Source: Chloroflexota bacterium | GTDB taxonomy: Bacteria; Chloroflexota; Anaerolineae; Caldilineales; Caldilineaceae | Assembly (NCBI GenBank): GCA_018969295.1 | Contig: JAGWYN010000053.1 | Span: 1-24,276 of the forward strand | Length of the DNA stretch: 24,276 bases | Direction of reading: 5' to 3' | Part shown: positions 7,742 through 15,063 of the stretch, piece by piece | Numbering within the stretch: the stretch's first letter is position 1 | How the letters are laid out: each line of letters begins with the position of its first letter | Notes under the pieces: generated by a model | The model's database searches: none | What the model was told of the DNA's origin: nothing | Seen by the model: the letters and a program-made list of their open reading frames with translations, nothing else | Made by a program: the position numbers and the translations under genes

Positions 7742-8266
7742 ATGACAGCAATGACTGACAAGCAGACGCAGACAGCGCAGGAGGCCAGGCAGCTGCGGCA
7801 GCGGCGCCGGCTCTCCGATGGCGCGCGTACCCTCTTCCACTACGTGCTGCTGACGACGATCCTGCTGATTGTGGTCGTGCCGCTGATGTGGGCGGTTGCA
7901 GCTTCGTTTACGCCCAACGAGCAGGTCTTCCGCTATGTCTTCCCATTCAGCTGGCGGGCACTGTTCCCCTCCGATCCCACCCTCGACGCCTATCTCAATC
8001 TCTTTCAGCTGCGCGACTTCGGGGGCGCCATTGCCAACACCCTGGCGCTTTCGGTCGGCACGGTTGCGGTCGGGCCGCTGGTCGTGGCGCCAGCGCCGGA
8101 ATTGCGCGTCGTGCAGGTGGCGGTGTCGCTGGCTGTCGAAAGCCGCCAGACCATCTGGAACGAACTGATGGCCGGTGCCATTCTGGCGGCCAGCGTCCCA
8201 GTCTTGCTCGTCTTCCCATTTCAGCGTTATTATGTCCGTTCGATTGCTTCGACAGGCATCAAGTAG
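7742..8266 (+). CDS. Sugar ABC permease (MalG/UgpE type) with large in-frame internal deletion
   Basis: The ATG at 7742 has AAGGGG seven bases upstream. The 174-aa product has a normal start: a cytoplasmic head, the helix ILLIVVVPLMWAVAASF and the periplasmic segment up to NTLALSVGTVAVG. It then jumps directly to PLVVAPAPELRVVQVAVSL and a normal C-terminus (WNELMAGAILAASVPVLLVF, FQRYYV). Compared with the intact 294-aa permease at 13216-14100, about 118 residues are missing, including three central helices and the EAA loop (EEAAWIDGA there) that contacts the ATPase. The deletion keeps the frame. Without the EAA loop the protein should not couple to an ATPase, so it is probably dead. It lies 15 bases after the first permease fragment and 15 bases before the nucleoside hydrolase. 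Confidence 0.8.
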   Translation: MTAMTDKQTQTAQEARQLRQRRRLSDGARTLFHYVLLTTILLIVVVPLMWAVAASFTPNEQVFRYVFPFSWRALFPSDPTLDAYLNLFQLRDFGGAIANTLALSVGTVAVGPLVVAPAPELRVVQVAVSLAVESRQTIWNELMAGAILAASVPVLLVFPFQRYYVRSIASTGIK

Positions 8267-8281
8267 ATCAGGAGAACTCTT

Positions 8282-9163
8282 GTGAAAGTATTGCTCGACA
8301 CCGACATCGGCAGTGATATCGACGACGCCATCTGCCTCGCCTATTTGCTGGCAAAGCGAGAGTGTGACCTGCTGGGCATTACGACCGTCAGCGGCGAACC
8401 GGAAAAGCGCGCCATGCTCGCCAGCGCCCTCTGTAAGGCGGCCGGGCGCGACGAGGTGCCGATCTTTCCAGGGGCACCCCTGCCGCTGCTGGTGGCCCCA
8501 CACCAACCGCAGGCGCAGCAGGCGACGGCGTTGGATCGCTGGCCGCACGAAACACAGTTTCCAGAAGGGCACGCCGTTGCCTTTTTGCGCGACACGATCC
8601 GCCGCCATCCTGGCGAGGTGACGCTGCTGGCGATCGGCCCCATGACCAACATTGCGCTGTTGTTTGCGCTCGACCCGGAGATTCCCCGGCTGCTCAAGGG
8701 GCTCTATATGATGATCGGCGCGTTCACACAGGGAATTGTCTTCACGGGGATGCGCTATGAGTGGAACGCGCTCAACGATCCACACGCAACCGCAATGGTC
8801 TACAACGCCCGCCCCCCTGTTCACCGCTCTGTGGGTCTGGATGTGACGCTGCAGGTGCAGATGGACGCGGCAGAGGTGCGCCAGCGCTTTCAGACGCCGC
8901 TCCTGCGCCCCGTACTCGACATGGCCGAGGTCTGGTTCCAGGCACGCCCGGAAGTGACATTTCACGACCCGCTGGCCGCCGTTTCAATCTTCGACGAAGA
9001 GGTCTGCACCTACGAACGCGGGCAGGTGGAGGTCGAGTTGGCCAGCAGACAGTTGCCCGGCATGACCTACTTCAACAGGTCGGACGCCGGCGCACACGAG
9101 GTGGCCATGGCGGTGAACACCGAACGCTTTTTCCAAGAATATTTCGGCACAACCACAGGATAG
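8282..9163 (+). CDS. Nucleoside hydrolase (inosine/uridine-preferring family)
   Basis: A GTG start at 8282 is preceded by AGGAG (8270-8274) at seven bases, and the 293-aa length is normal. The N-terminal DTDIGSDIDDA (residues 6-16) is the calcium- and ribose-binding aspartate signature of the family. Further family features are AIGPMTNIALL, the NALNDPHATAMV segment (from about residue 162) and FHDPLAAV with the conserved His near residue 228. The enzyme would cleave the N-glycosidic bond of ribonucleosides, giving ribose and a base, in the cytoplasm. It is the last gene of the plus-strand group and looks intact, unlike the transport genes before it. The neighbouring transporter may once have imported nucleosides or a related sugar, but this is inference. 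Exact substrate preference cannot be read. Confidence 0.92.
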   Translation: MKVLLDTDIGSDIDDAICLAYLLAKRECDLLGITTVSGEPEKRAMLASALCKAAGRDEVPIFPGAPLPLLVAPHQPQAQQATALDRWPHETQFPEGHAVAFLRDTIRRHPGEVTLLAIGPMTNIALLFALDPEIPRLLKGLYMMIGAFTQGIVFTGMRYEWNALNDPHATAMVYNARPPVHRSVGLDVTLQVQMDAAEVRQRFQTPLLRPVLDMAEVWFQARPEVTFHDPLAAVSIFDEEVCTYERGQVEVELASRQLPGMTYFNRSDAGAHEVAMAVNTERFFQEYFGTTTG

Positions 9164-9231
9164 ACGTCCCCCGCCCGCACCAACCCTCCGCTGCCACTCC
9201 TCTCAACGCGCGCTGGGCCAGTGCGCCGAGG

Positions 9232-9264
9232 CAGGTCAGCCGGGGGCTTTCCCCGGCTGACCTG
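9232..9264. terminator. Bidirectional hairpin terminator between convergent genes
   Basis: A perfect 14-bp stem (CAGGTCAGCCGGGG at 9232-9245, its complement at 9251-9264) closes a 5-base loop. On the plus strand TTT follows. The hairpin sits 69 bases past the nucleoside hydrolase stop and covers the last codons and stop (9236-9238) of the phosphodiesterase gene on the opposite strand. It probably ends transcription from both sides, although the U-tract is short. Confidence 0.65.
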
Positions 9265-10012
9265 TTTCGGCGGCGATCTGGGCGACGAGGTCGCCGTGGT
9301 CGCAGTTGATCAGCTGCACATCCCAGCGCAAGATCGCGCGGAAGGCTGCCGGGTCCTTGTCCGTGTGCAAGACCATCACCTGCATGCCGCGGCTGTGGCA
9401 GGCAGCCAGCAGTTCGTCCGACAGCGCTGCCATCGAACATTCGACAAGGGCAGCACCGAAGCGTTCGTGGGCCTCGACGGCCTCGGCAACGCTTTCTGCG
9501 TTGACCTTGAGCGGAAGATGGGGGGCCAGGCGCCGGAATTCCAGCGCCCGCTCCGGTTCGCTGAACCAAAAAAAAGAGTCCTGTTCGAGCTGTACCGCTT
9601 CGACCAGCGCAATCAGCTGGGGCAGATCGGCCCGTTTGACATCGAAAAAGACCTTGGCCTTGCCGGCAATCCAGCGCAGATAGGCGTCCAGCCGGGGCAC
9701 TCGCTCCCCCCGGTAGCGGGCATCAAACCAGCTGCCCGCATCCAGGGCGTCGAGGGTGGCTGCACTCTGTTCGTGGAACAGACCTGTCCCGTCGGTGGTC
9801 TCTGCCAGATCGGGGCCATGAAAGACGTAAAGCACGCCATCCTGGCTCATGTTGACGTCGATCTCGACATAGTCCATGCCCCAGTCGATGCAGAGTTGGG
9901 CAGCCGCCACTGTGTTGGGCGGGGCGTACTCGTTGGCCCCCTGGTGGCAGACGATCGCCACTTTGCGGGCGCGCGGCACCTGCTGGGCAGGCGGGAAAGG
10001 TCGAATGGCCAT
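9236..10012 (-). CDS. Glycerophosphodiester phosphodiesterase (GDPD/UgpQ-like)
   Basis: This 258-aa protein shows the GDPD pattern: HQGANEYAPPNT (His23, a variant of the usual HRG..PENT), YVEIDVNMSQDG (Glu50, Asp52), VFHGPDLAETTDGTG (His65), KVFFDVKR and a C-terminal LINCDHGDLV. The family hydrolyses glycerophosphodiesters to glycerol-3-phosphate and an alcohol with a divalent metal. There is no signal peptide, so it acts in the cytoplasm. It is the last gene of the minus-strand operon, 18 bases after the ThuA-like gene. The E. coli ugp operon likewise ends with a GDPD (ugpQ) behind a binding-protein transporter, which hints that the imported compound may carry a glycerophosphodiester. Its final codons form half of the terminator hairpin. 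Confidence 0.88.
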   Translation of the reverse strand: MAIRPFPPAQQVPRARKVAIVCHQGANEYAPPNTVAAAQLCIDWGMDYVEIDVNMSQDGVLYVFHGPDLAETTDGTGLFHEQSAATLDALDAGSWFDARYRGERVPRLDAYLRWIAGKAKVFFDVKRADLPQLIALVEAVQLEQDSFFWFSEPERALEFRRLAPHLPLKVNAESVAEAVEAHERFGAALVECSMAALSDELLAACHSRGMQVMVLHTDKDPAAFRAILRWDVQLINCDHGDLVAQIAAETGQPGKAPG

Positions 10013-10030
10013 ACGTGCGCCTGGGTCTGT

Positions 10031-10780
10031 TCAGCCAGCCTGATACGGTTCGAGTGCTGCCGCATGGAGGGTCTCGCCGCCGCTGTAGACAAAGGCGGGC
10101 CCTTTGCCGGGAGCCGCCCAGCGCACACCGTTGGCGATCACCTGCTGCACCTCTTTTTGGTAGTAGACCGGGAAGGTTTCGTGGCCGGGTCGAAAATAGA
10201 AGATTTTGCCGCGCCCGCGGTGAAAGCAGCAGCCGCTGCGAAAGACCTCGCCGCCGGCAAACCAGCTGATCAGGACGACGGCATCTGGCGCCGGGATGTC
10301 AAAATGTTCGCCGTACATTTCGTCCTGCGGGATCTCAAAATAGGGGGGCAGTCCATCGGCGATGGGGTGGCCAGGGTCCACAACCCAGAGCCGTTCGTGC
10401 AGGCCATCTTCACGCCAGCGCAGGCTGCAGGTGGTCCCCATCAGCCGACGGAAGATTTTGGCATGGTGGCCCGAATGGAGCACGACCAGCCCCATCCCTT
10501 CGAGCACCCGCCGTTGTACCCGGTCGACCAATTCATCGCGCACCTGGTCGTGGGCGACATGGCCCCACCAGACCAGCACATCGGTCTGGGCCAGGGTCGC
10601 CTCGCTCAGCCCTTGCTCCGGGTCGTCGAGGGTGACCATCTGGGTGTGGATATCGCCCTGGGCCCGCAGGCTCTCGACGAGCGGCGCACAGATTCCGTGC
10701 GGGTAGATCTGTTGAACGGTCTTGTTGCGTTTTTCGTGCTGGCCTTCGTTCCAGACCAGCACCTGGAGAGGGAATTGCAT
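10031..10780 (-). CDS. ThuA-like protein (trehalose-utilisation family)
   Basis: The 249-aa product matches the ThuA family throughout: VLVWNEGQHE at the N-terminus, IYPHGI, VLVWWGHVAH, VVLHSGHHAKIFRRLMGT, then YFRPGHETFPVYY near the C-terminus. ThuA proteins have a class I glutamine-amidotransferase-like fold and are linked to breakdown of trehalose and other disaccharides, often beside Gfo/Idh dehydrogenases that form 3-keto sugars; the exact reaction is unsettled. The ATG is 3 bases after the GH4 stop (TGA-CCT-ATG), so translation is probably coupled; AGGA in the end of the GH4 gene may serve as ribosome site. It is cytoplasmic, without a signal peptide. In this operon it probably acts on the GH4 or dehydrogenase product. 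Confidence 0.88.
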   Translation of the reverse strand: MQFPLQVLVWNEGQHEKRNKTVQQIYPHGICAPLVESLRAQGDIHTQMVTLDDPEQGLSEATLAQTDVLVWWGHVAHDQVRDELVDRVQRRVLEGMGLVVLHSGHHAKIFRRLMGTTCSLRWREDGLHERLWVVDPGHPIADGLPPYFEIPQDEMYGEHFDIPAPDAVVLISWFAGGEVFRSGCCFHRGRGKIFYFRPGHETFPVYYQKEVQQVIANGVRWAAPGKGPAFVYSGGETLHAAALEPYQAG

Positions 10781-10783
10781 AGG

Positions 10784-12130
10784 TCACCATCCTAGAAAAG
10801 GGGCCTGGGCGGCGAGCAGGTCGTCGGCCAGGGCCACGGCTTGATCCAGCGAACTGACGGCTCCGTCGAGCACCAGCGCCTGCACAAATTTTTCGCGGCT
10901 GCGTTCGAGCGCCGCTTCGACAATGGTTTCGACCCACTGGCAGCGGGTGGCCAGCGTGCCGGTGAGCGCAGCCGAAAGCGGAGGCTGCAGCAAGGGGCGG
11001 AGGCCGTGGCCATCGACCAGGGCTGGCCCTTCGACGATGGTGGCAGGGGGCAGCGTCGGTGCCTGGCCCTGGTTGGGCAGATTGGCCGACACCACCCAGG
11101 CCCGGTGGTTACGCACTGCCTGGATGATCTCCATCACCTGCTCATGTTCGCCGCTGAACTGCTCCAGATAGCCGGCCGGCAGCGGGTCGCTGCTGTGGGC
11201 CACCGCACGCATCTCGGCAAAATGGGCGTCCCCGCTGGCGATCGTGCCCTCAAAACTGAAGGCGTCGACTCCCAACCGCTTGTGCCAGTATACGCCCTCT
11301 CGAAAGAACTGCGGAAAAAACTCTGTGACATGACGGTCGAGCACTGCCGGGAACGCGCCGAACCAGTGCATCAGCTGCCAGGAAAACGGATTGTCTTCGG
11401 GTGAGTCGTATGGGCTGTCGCTGGGCGGCAGCAGAGGGGGGGGAGTGGCTGCACGCTGGGCGGCCAGGGCACGCAGCCGCGGCAGCGCATCCTGGCCGCC
11501 GACAGCCACCTGGGTGAACCAGGTCAGGTGGTTGACCCCGGTCGCGGTGTACTGCAGCGTCTCGGGCGAGACACCCAGCGTCTGGGCCAGGTAGCGGGCG
11601 GTCTCCATCACGCCGTGGCAGAGACCGATGACCGGCGCGCCGGTCGCCTTGTGGATCGCCCGGCAGACGGGTGCCATCGGGTTGCCGTAGTTGAAAAAGA
11701 GGGCGTCCGGCGCCAGGTCGAGCAGATCCTGGGCCACCGCCACCATGGCCGGGATCATGCGCAGCGCGCGCGAGGAGCCTCCTGGCCCTACGGTGTCGCC
11801 GACTGGCGCGTAGACCCCGTAGCGCCGGGGGATCAGCACATCCTGGCTCCAGGCTGCCCGGCCGCCGACACCGACCGTGCAGATGACGGCGGTGGCGCCG
11901 CGCAGCAGCGCGCGGCGGTCCGGTGAAGCCTGGATGCGGAGAGGAGCCCCGCTGGCGGCGACCATCTTCTCGGCCAGACGCTGGGCGACCGCCAGCGCGG
12001 CCGGGTTGGGGTCGACCAACGCCACAAGGGCTGGGTTGCCCAGCCGAATCAGATCGGCCAGCAGGCCCGCGGTGAACGAGGCGCTGCCGGCGCCGACCAG
12101 CACAATTTTTTCGTCGAATTGGGTGCGCAT
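10784..12130 (-). CDS. Glycoside hydrolase family 4 enzyme (NAD/Mn-dependent)
   Basis: The ATG at 12130 is preceded by GGAG (12141-12138) at seven bases; the frame is open for 91 more codons upstream but overlaps the next gene and looks non-coding. The 448-aa product has the GH4 NAD-binding loop (VLVGAGSASFTAGLL, residues 10-24), GDTVGPGGSSRALR (111-124), NYGNPMA (148-153), the metal-binding Cys171-His172 (GLCHG) and GVNHLTWF (198-205). GH4 enzymes cleave alpha- or beta-glycosides by transient oxidation at C3 using NAD and Mn2+. Motifs alone do not separate alpha-galactosidase (MelA), alpha-glucosidase and alpha-glucuronidase; the sequence looks closer to the MelA/AglA side than to phospho-beta-glucosidases. 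It is cytoplasmic and 26 bases downstream of the Gfo/Idh/MocA dehydrogenase gene. Confidence 0.92.
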   Translation of the reverse strand: MRTQFDEKIVLVGAGSASFTAGLLADLIRLGNPALVALVDPNPAALAVAQRLAEKMVAASGAPLRIQASPDRRALLRGATAVICTVGVGGRAAWSQDVLIPRRYGVYAPVGDTVGPGGSSRALRMIPAMVAVAQDLLDLAPDALFFNYGNPMAPVCRAIHKATGAPVIGLCHGVMETARYLAQTLGVSPETLQYTATGVNHLTWFTQVAVGGQDALPRLRALAAQRAATPPPLLPPSDSPYDSPEDNPFSWQLMHWFGAFPAVLDRHVTEFFPQFFREGVYWHKRLGVDAFSFEGTIASGDAHFAEMRAVAHSSDPLPAGYLEQFSGEHEQVMEIIQAVRNHRAWVVSANLPNQGQAPTLPPATIVEGPALVDGHGLRPLLQPPLSAALTGTLATRCQWVETIVEAALERSREKFVQALVLDGAVSSLDQAVALADDLLAAQAPFLGW

Positions 12131-12156
12131 CTTGTCGCTCCGGGTCAAAGGATGGG

Positions 12157-13182
12157 TCAAGCCAGCCGGACGAGCCGGCCATCTTGTGCAGCGGATTGGC
12201 GGATCGCGTCCCACAGCCGCGCCATGCGCAGCCCAATCTCGGGCGGGCAGGGGTTGGCCAGTGTCCCGCTGCGCACGGCCAGAAACTGCTGCCAGACCCC
12301 CAGCGACGGGGCCACCGCGATCGGCTCGGGGTGGGGCTGGCCGGGGCGCTGGATCTGCAAAAAATGTCCCCAGATGTCGGTAAAAATGATCCCCTGCGTG
12401 CAAAAGACCCGTATGTCAGAGGTAGAGCGGGTGCAGGTGTCGCCGCAGGCATTCATCGTGACCAGCACGCCAGAACGCAGACGGGCCATCACCGCACCCA
12501 GCACCTCGACCGGGGTCTCGCGCGCGTCAAACCAGGCGGAGACCTCGGCAAACTCCTCGCCGGCCAGGTCGGTGATCGTGTTGAGCATGTGGGCACCGGT
12601 GTCGAAGAAAAACCCACCCCCCGCCAGTTCGGGCTGCTGGCGCCAGGTGCCCAGATTGGGCGTGCGCCAGTTCTCCCAGGAGAGCCCGGAGATCGTCAGG
12701 ATCTGGCCCAGCGCGCCGTCGCGCAGCAGCTGCACGGCGGAGCGGATCTGGGGGGAGAGGCTGCCGGGAAAGGCGACCACCAGCACACGGCCGGTGCGGT
12801 CGCGAGTGGCGATCAGCTGATCGGCCTCGGCACCGCTGATCACCATCGGCTTTTCGAGCAGGACATCCAACCCACTTTCCAGGCAGGCGGTGGCCTGGGC
12901 CGCATGATAGGCGTGGGGGGTCACGATCAAGGCGGCGTCCAGCTGGTCGCCGTAGCGGCTGAGCAGCCGCTCCAGCACAGGCTCGTTGGGGGGCGGGCGG
13001 CGGCCTGCTTCGTCGAACAGGGCTGCGGCAGCCGCATAGTTGGCCGGCGACGGTTCACACAGCACCGTCACCTGGGTGCTCTCCGGCTGGGCGAGCAACG
13101 CCCGCAGGTGCCCGCGGGCCATCGAACCACAGCCGATCAGAGCAGTGCGCACGACAGGAAAAGTTGGAGAAGAGAGAGACAT
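12157..13182 (-). CDS. Gfo/Idh/MocA-family NAD(P)-dependent oxidoreductase
   Basis: This 341-aa protein begins with a Rossmann fold (ALIGCGSMARGH, residues 14-25), then has VTPHAYHA, EKPMVIS (Lys111 of the EKP motif) and GGGFFFDTGAHML (about 188-200) with the expected Asp194 and His198. These features define the family, whose members oxidise or reduce a hydroxyl of sugars or inositols. No convincing Shine-Dalgarno sequence precedes the ATG at 13182; it may be translated by coupling from the permease gene 33 bases upstream. Its place between a sugar importer and GH4/ThuA genes suggests oxidation of the imported glycoside, perhaps at C3 as for ThuB-type dehydrogenases. Substrate and cofactor preference are not visible. 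Confidence 0.9.
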   Translation of the reverse strand: MSLSSPTFPVVRTALIGCGSMARGHLRALLAQPESTQVTVLCEPSPANYAAAAALFDEAGRRPPPNEPVLERLLSRYGDQLDAALIVTPHAYHAAQATACLESGLDVLLEKPMVISGAEADQLIATRDRTGRVLVVAFPGSLSPQIRSAVQLLRDGALGQILTISGLSWENWRTPNLGTWRQQPELAGGGFFFDTGAHMLNTITDLAGEEFAEVSAWFDARETPVEVLGAVMARLRSGVLVTMNACGDTCTRSTSDIRVFCTQGIIFTDIWGHFLQIQRPGQPHPEPIAVAPSLGVWQQFLAVRSGTLANPCPPEIGLRMARLWDAIRQSAAQDGRLVRLA

Positions 13183-13215
13183 ACGACAAGCTTTCTGATG
13201 AAAAAGGAGAAAGAA

Positions 13216-14100
13216 TCATTGCCCGGCCATCGCGCCGGCCATCGTGCCCTTGATCAGATACTGGCGGGCAAAGACAAAGATCAACAGAGAGGGCAGCATA
13301 TAGAGCAGCGACATGGCGTTGAGCATCCCATAGTCCAGGTTGGTATAGGCGATCAGCGCGCGAAACAGGCCGAGCGGCATCACAAATTTTTCGCTGTCAG
13401 AGAGCAGAATCAGCGGCAGAAAAAAGGCGGCCCAGGCGCTGTTGAAGGCCAGGATCGCCGCCGCGCCCACGCCGGGCAGGGCGAGGGGGAAGACAACCAG
13501 GCGCAGGGTCTGCCCGCGCGTGGCGCCGTCGATCCAGGCAGCCTCCTCCAGCTCCGCTGGCACAGTGTCGAAAAATCCCTTCATGACCCACAACATGAAC
13601 GGAATCGTGCCCACACTGACCCCGACCACCACCCCGGCCAGCGTGTTGACCAGCCCCAGGTTGCGCACGATCAGATAAAAAGGCAGCACGGTCGCCGTGC
13701 CGGGGATGATCTGGATCAGCAGCACGGCAAACATCAGCGCCCGTTTGAAACGAAAGGTGCCGCGCGAGAGCGCGTACCCGCCCATCGTGCAGACCAACAG
13801 GCTGAGCGCCACGCTGCTGCCAGAGACAAAAAGGCTGTTGCGCAGCAAGGTCAACGCCTGGCCGCGGCCCACGATCGCATTGGCGAAATGCTCGAGCGTG
13901 AACGACTGTGGCCAGTACAGATAGAGGCTGGAGACATTCTCCGGCTTGGTGGTGAAGGCGCTCAGAAATGGCCAGACAAACGGCACCAGCATAAAGACGC
14001 CCAACACCCCGAGGAAGAGATAGATGGCTGCCACTTCCAACCGCTGGCGAAGCTGGGGATCGGCTGGGCGGGCACTGCCCTGAAACAGCTGCGTAGACAT
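13216..14100 (-). CDS. Sugar ABC transporter permease, MalG/UgpE type
   Basis: The 294-aa protein has the normal family length and six predicted membrane helices, starting LEVAAIYLFLGVLGVFMLVP. The EAA loop (ELEEAAWIDGATRGQTLRLV, about residues 183-202) that docks the ATPase is intact. The C-terminus is ARQYLIKGTMAGAMAGQ. GAGGGG lies eight bases before the ATG at 14100. It forms the channel with the permease at 14112-14984, 11 bases upstream, and receives substrate from the binding protein at 15064-16452. No ATPase gene lies in the window, which is common for this family because one MsmX/MalK-like ATPase can serve many importers. It also serves as the intact reference for the deleted permease at 7742-8266. 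Confidence 0.93.
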   Translation of the reverse strand: MSTQLFQGSARPADPQLRQRLEVAAIYLFLGVLGVFMLVPFVWPFLSAFTTKPENVSSLYLYWPQSFTLEHFANAIVGRGQALTLLRNSLFVSGSSVALSLLVCTMGGYALSRGTFRFKRALMFAVLLIQIIPGTATVLPFYLIVRNLGLVNTLAGVVVGVSVGTIPFMLWVMKGFFDTVPAELEEAAWIDGATRGQTLRLVVFPLALPGVGAAAILAFNSAWAAFFLPLILLSDSEKFVMPLGLFRALIAYTNLDYGMLNAMSLLYMLPSLLIFVFARQYLIKGTMAGAMAGQ

Positions 14101-14111
14101 CAGATACCCCC

Positions 14112-14984
14112 TCAGAACTCGACCCGCATCAGGCGGACATAAAGCAAGGCCAGCCCCAGGCTGAGAAGCAGCATCACCATGGCGGCGGCGCTGCCAAACC
14201 CGAGCTCAAAATATTGAAATCCCTGGTTGTAGACATAAATTCCCAGCAGTTCGGTCGCATTGCCGGGCCCGCCGCGAGTCAGCCCGAAGACCAGGTCAAA
14301 CATGCCCAGACAGCCGATCGTATTGAGCAGCAGCCAGAGCAAAACCACATAGCGGATCAGCGGCAGCTTGACGCGCACCAGCATCTGCCAAGGGGAGGCC
14401 CCGTCGATGGTGGCGGCCTCCAACACCTCCTGGGGAATGCTTTGGAGGCCGGCCAGAAAGAGGATCATCGCAAAGCCGCTGTTGTTCCAAAAATTGACCA
14501 GCACGATCGAGAGCATGGGCAGCGTGCGGGTCCAGAGCACCGGTTCCATCCCGAAAAGTCCGACCAGACGGTTGAGGGTGCCGAACTCTTTGGCGCCCAG
14601 CATCGAGGACCAGATCAGCGCCTGGGTGATGCCTGGGATCACCATAGGCAGCACGATGATGGCCACCAGCCAGTTCTGGCCGCGCAGCTGTCGGCGTCCC
14701 AGGATCAAGGCGGCCGACAGCCCAAGCACAAACTGCCCCAAATTGGTAAAGAAAGTGTACTGGAGCGTGAGCCAGAGCGAATTGTAGAACCGTTCGTCGG
14801 TCAAGAGCCGCAGATAGTTGCGCACCCCGACAAAGGTGTAGTCGAGTGCCTTGGGCCCGGCCAGCGCCAGGTCGGTGAAGCTGACATAGATCGCCCAGAG
14901 GCCTGGCAGCAGTGTAAAGACAGCGATCAGCAGCAAGGCTGGGCTGAGCAGCAAAAAGAAGAGACGGTTGTCGGCGCGTGTCAC
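14112..14984 (-). CDS. Sugar ABC transporter permease, MalF/UgpA type
   Basis: A GTG start at 14984 is fixed by AGGAGG (14995-14990), five bases upstream. The 290-aa product starts MTRADNRLFFLLLSPALLL, has six predicted membrane helices, the periplasmic segment after helix 1, an intact EAA loop (EVLEAATIDGASPWQML, around residue 187) and the LTRGGP motif before the last helix. It pairs with the MalG-type permease 11 bases downstream. The binding-protein gene ends 79 bases upstream, and a strong hairpin lies in that gap, so the permeases are probably made at lower levels than the binding protein. Substrate is predicted only as a sugar or sugar derivative. Confidence 0.93.
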   Translation of the reverse strand: MTRADNRLFFLLLSPALLLIAVFTLLPGLWAIYVSFTDLALAGPKALDYTFVGVRNYLRLLTDERFYNSLWLTLQYTFFTNLGQFVLGLSAALILGRRQLRGQNWLVAIIVLPMVIPGITQALIWSSMLGAKEFGTLNRLVGLFGMEPVLWTRTLPMLSIVLVNFWNNSGFAMILFLAGLQSIPQEVLEAATIDGASPWQMLVRVKLPLIRYVVLLWLLLNTIGCLGMFDLVFGLTRGGPGNATELLGIYVYNQGFQYFELGFGSAAAMVMLLLSLGLALLYVRLMRVEF

Positions 14985-15018
14985 AGCAGCCTCCTGTGGG
15001 GCATGGACAAAAGAGCTG

Positions 15019-15057
15019 GTGCCCGCTGGCGCGACTTTGTGGCCCGCCAGCGGGCAC
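15019..15057 (-). terminator. Intercistronic hairpin after the binding-protein gene
   Basis: A 13-bp perfect stem (GTGCCCGCTGGCG at 15019-15031, its complement at 15045-15057) with a 13-base loop lies 7 bases past the binding-protein stop. On the transcribed strand it is followed by CAGCTCTTTTG, a short U-rich run. It may stop part of the transcripts or protect the upstream mRNA, as known for malE-malF and similar operons. Confidence 0.6.
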
Positions 15058-15063
15058 AGAGCG

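Noticed and set aside
7085..8965. Minus-strand open frame of about 626 codons
   Set aside because: Antisense to the permeases and the nucleoside hydrolase; no recognisable motif.
9221..10795. Plus-strand open frame of about 524 codons
   Set aside because: Antisense to the GDPD and ThuA-like genes, which carry complete family motifs.
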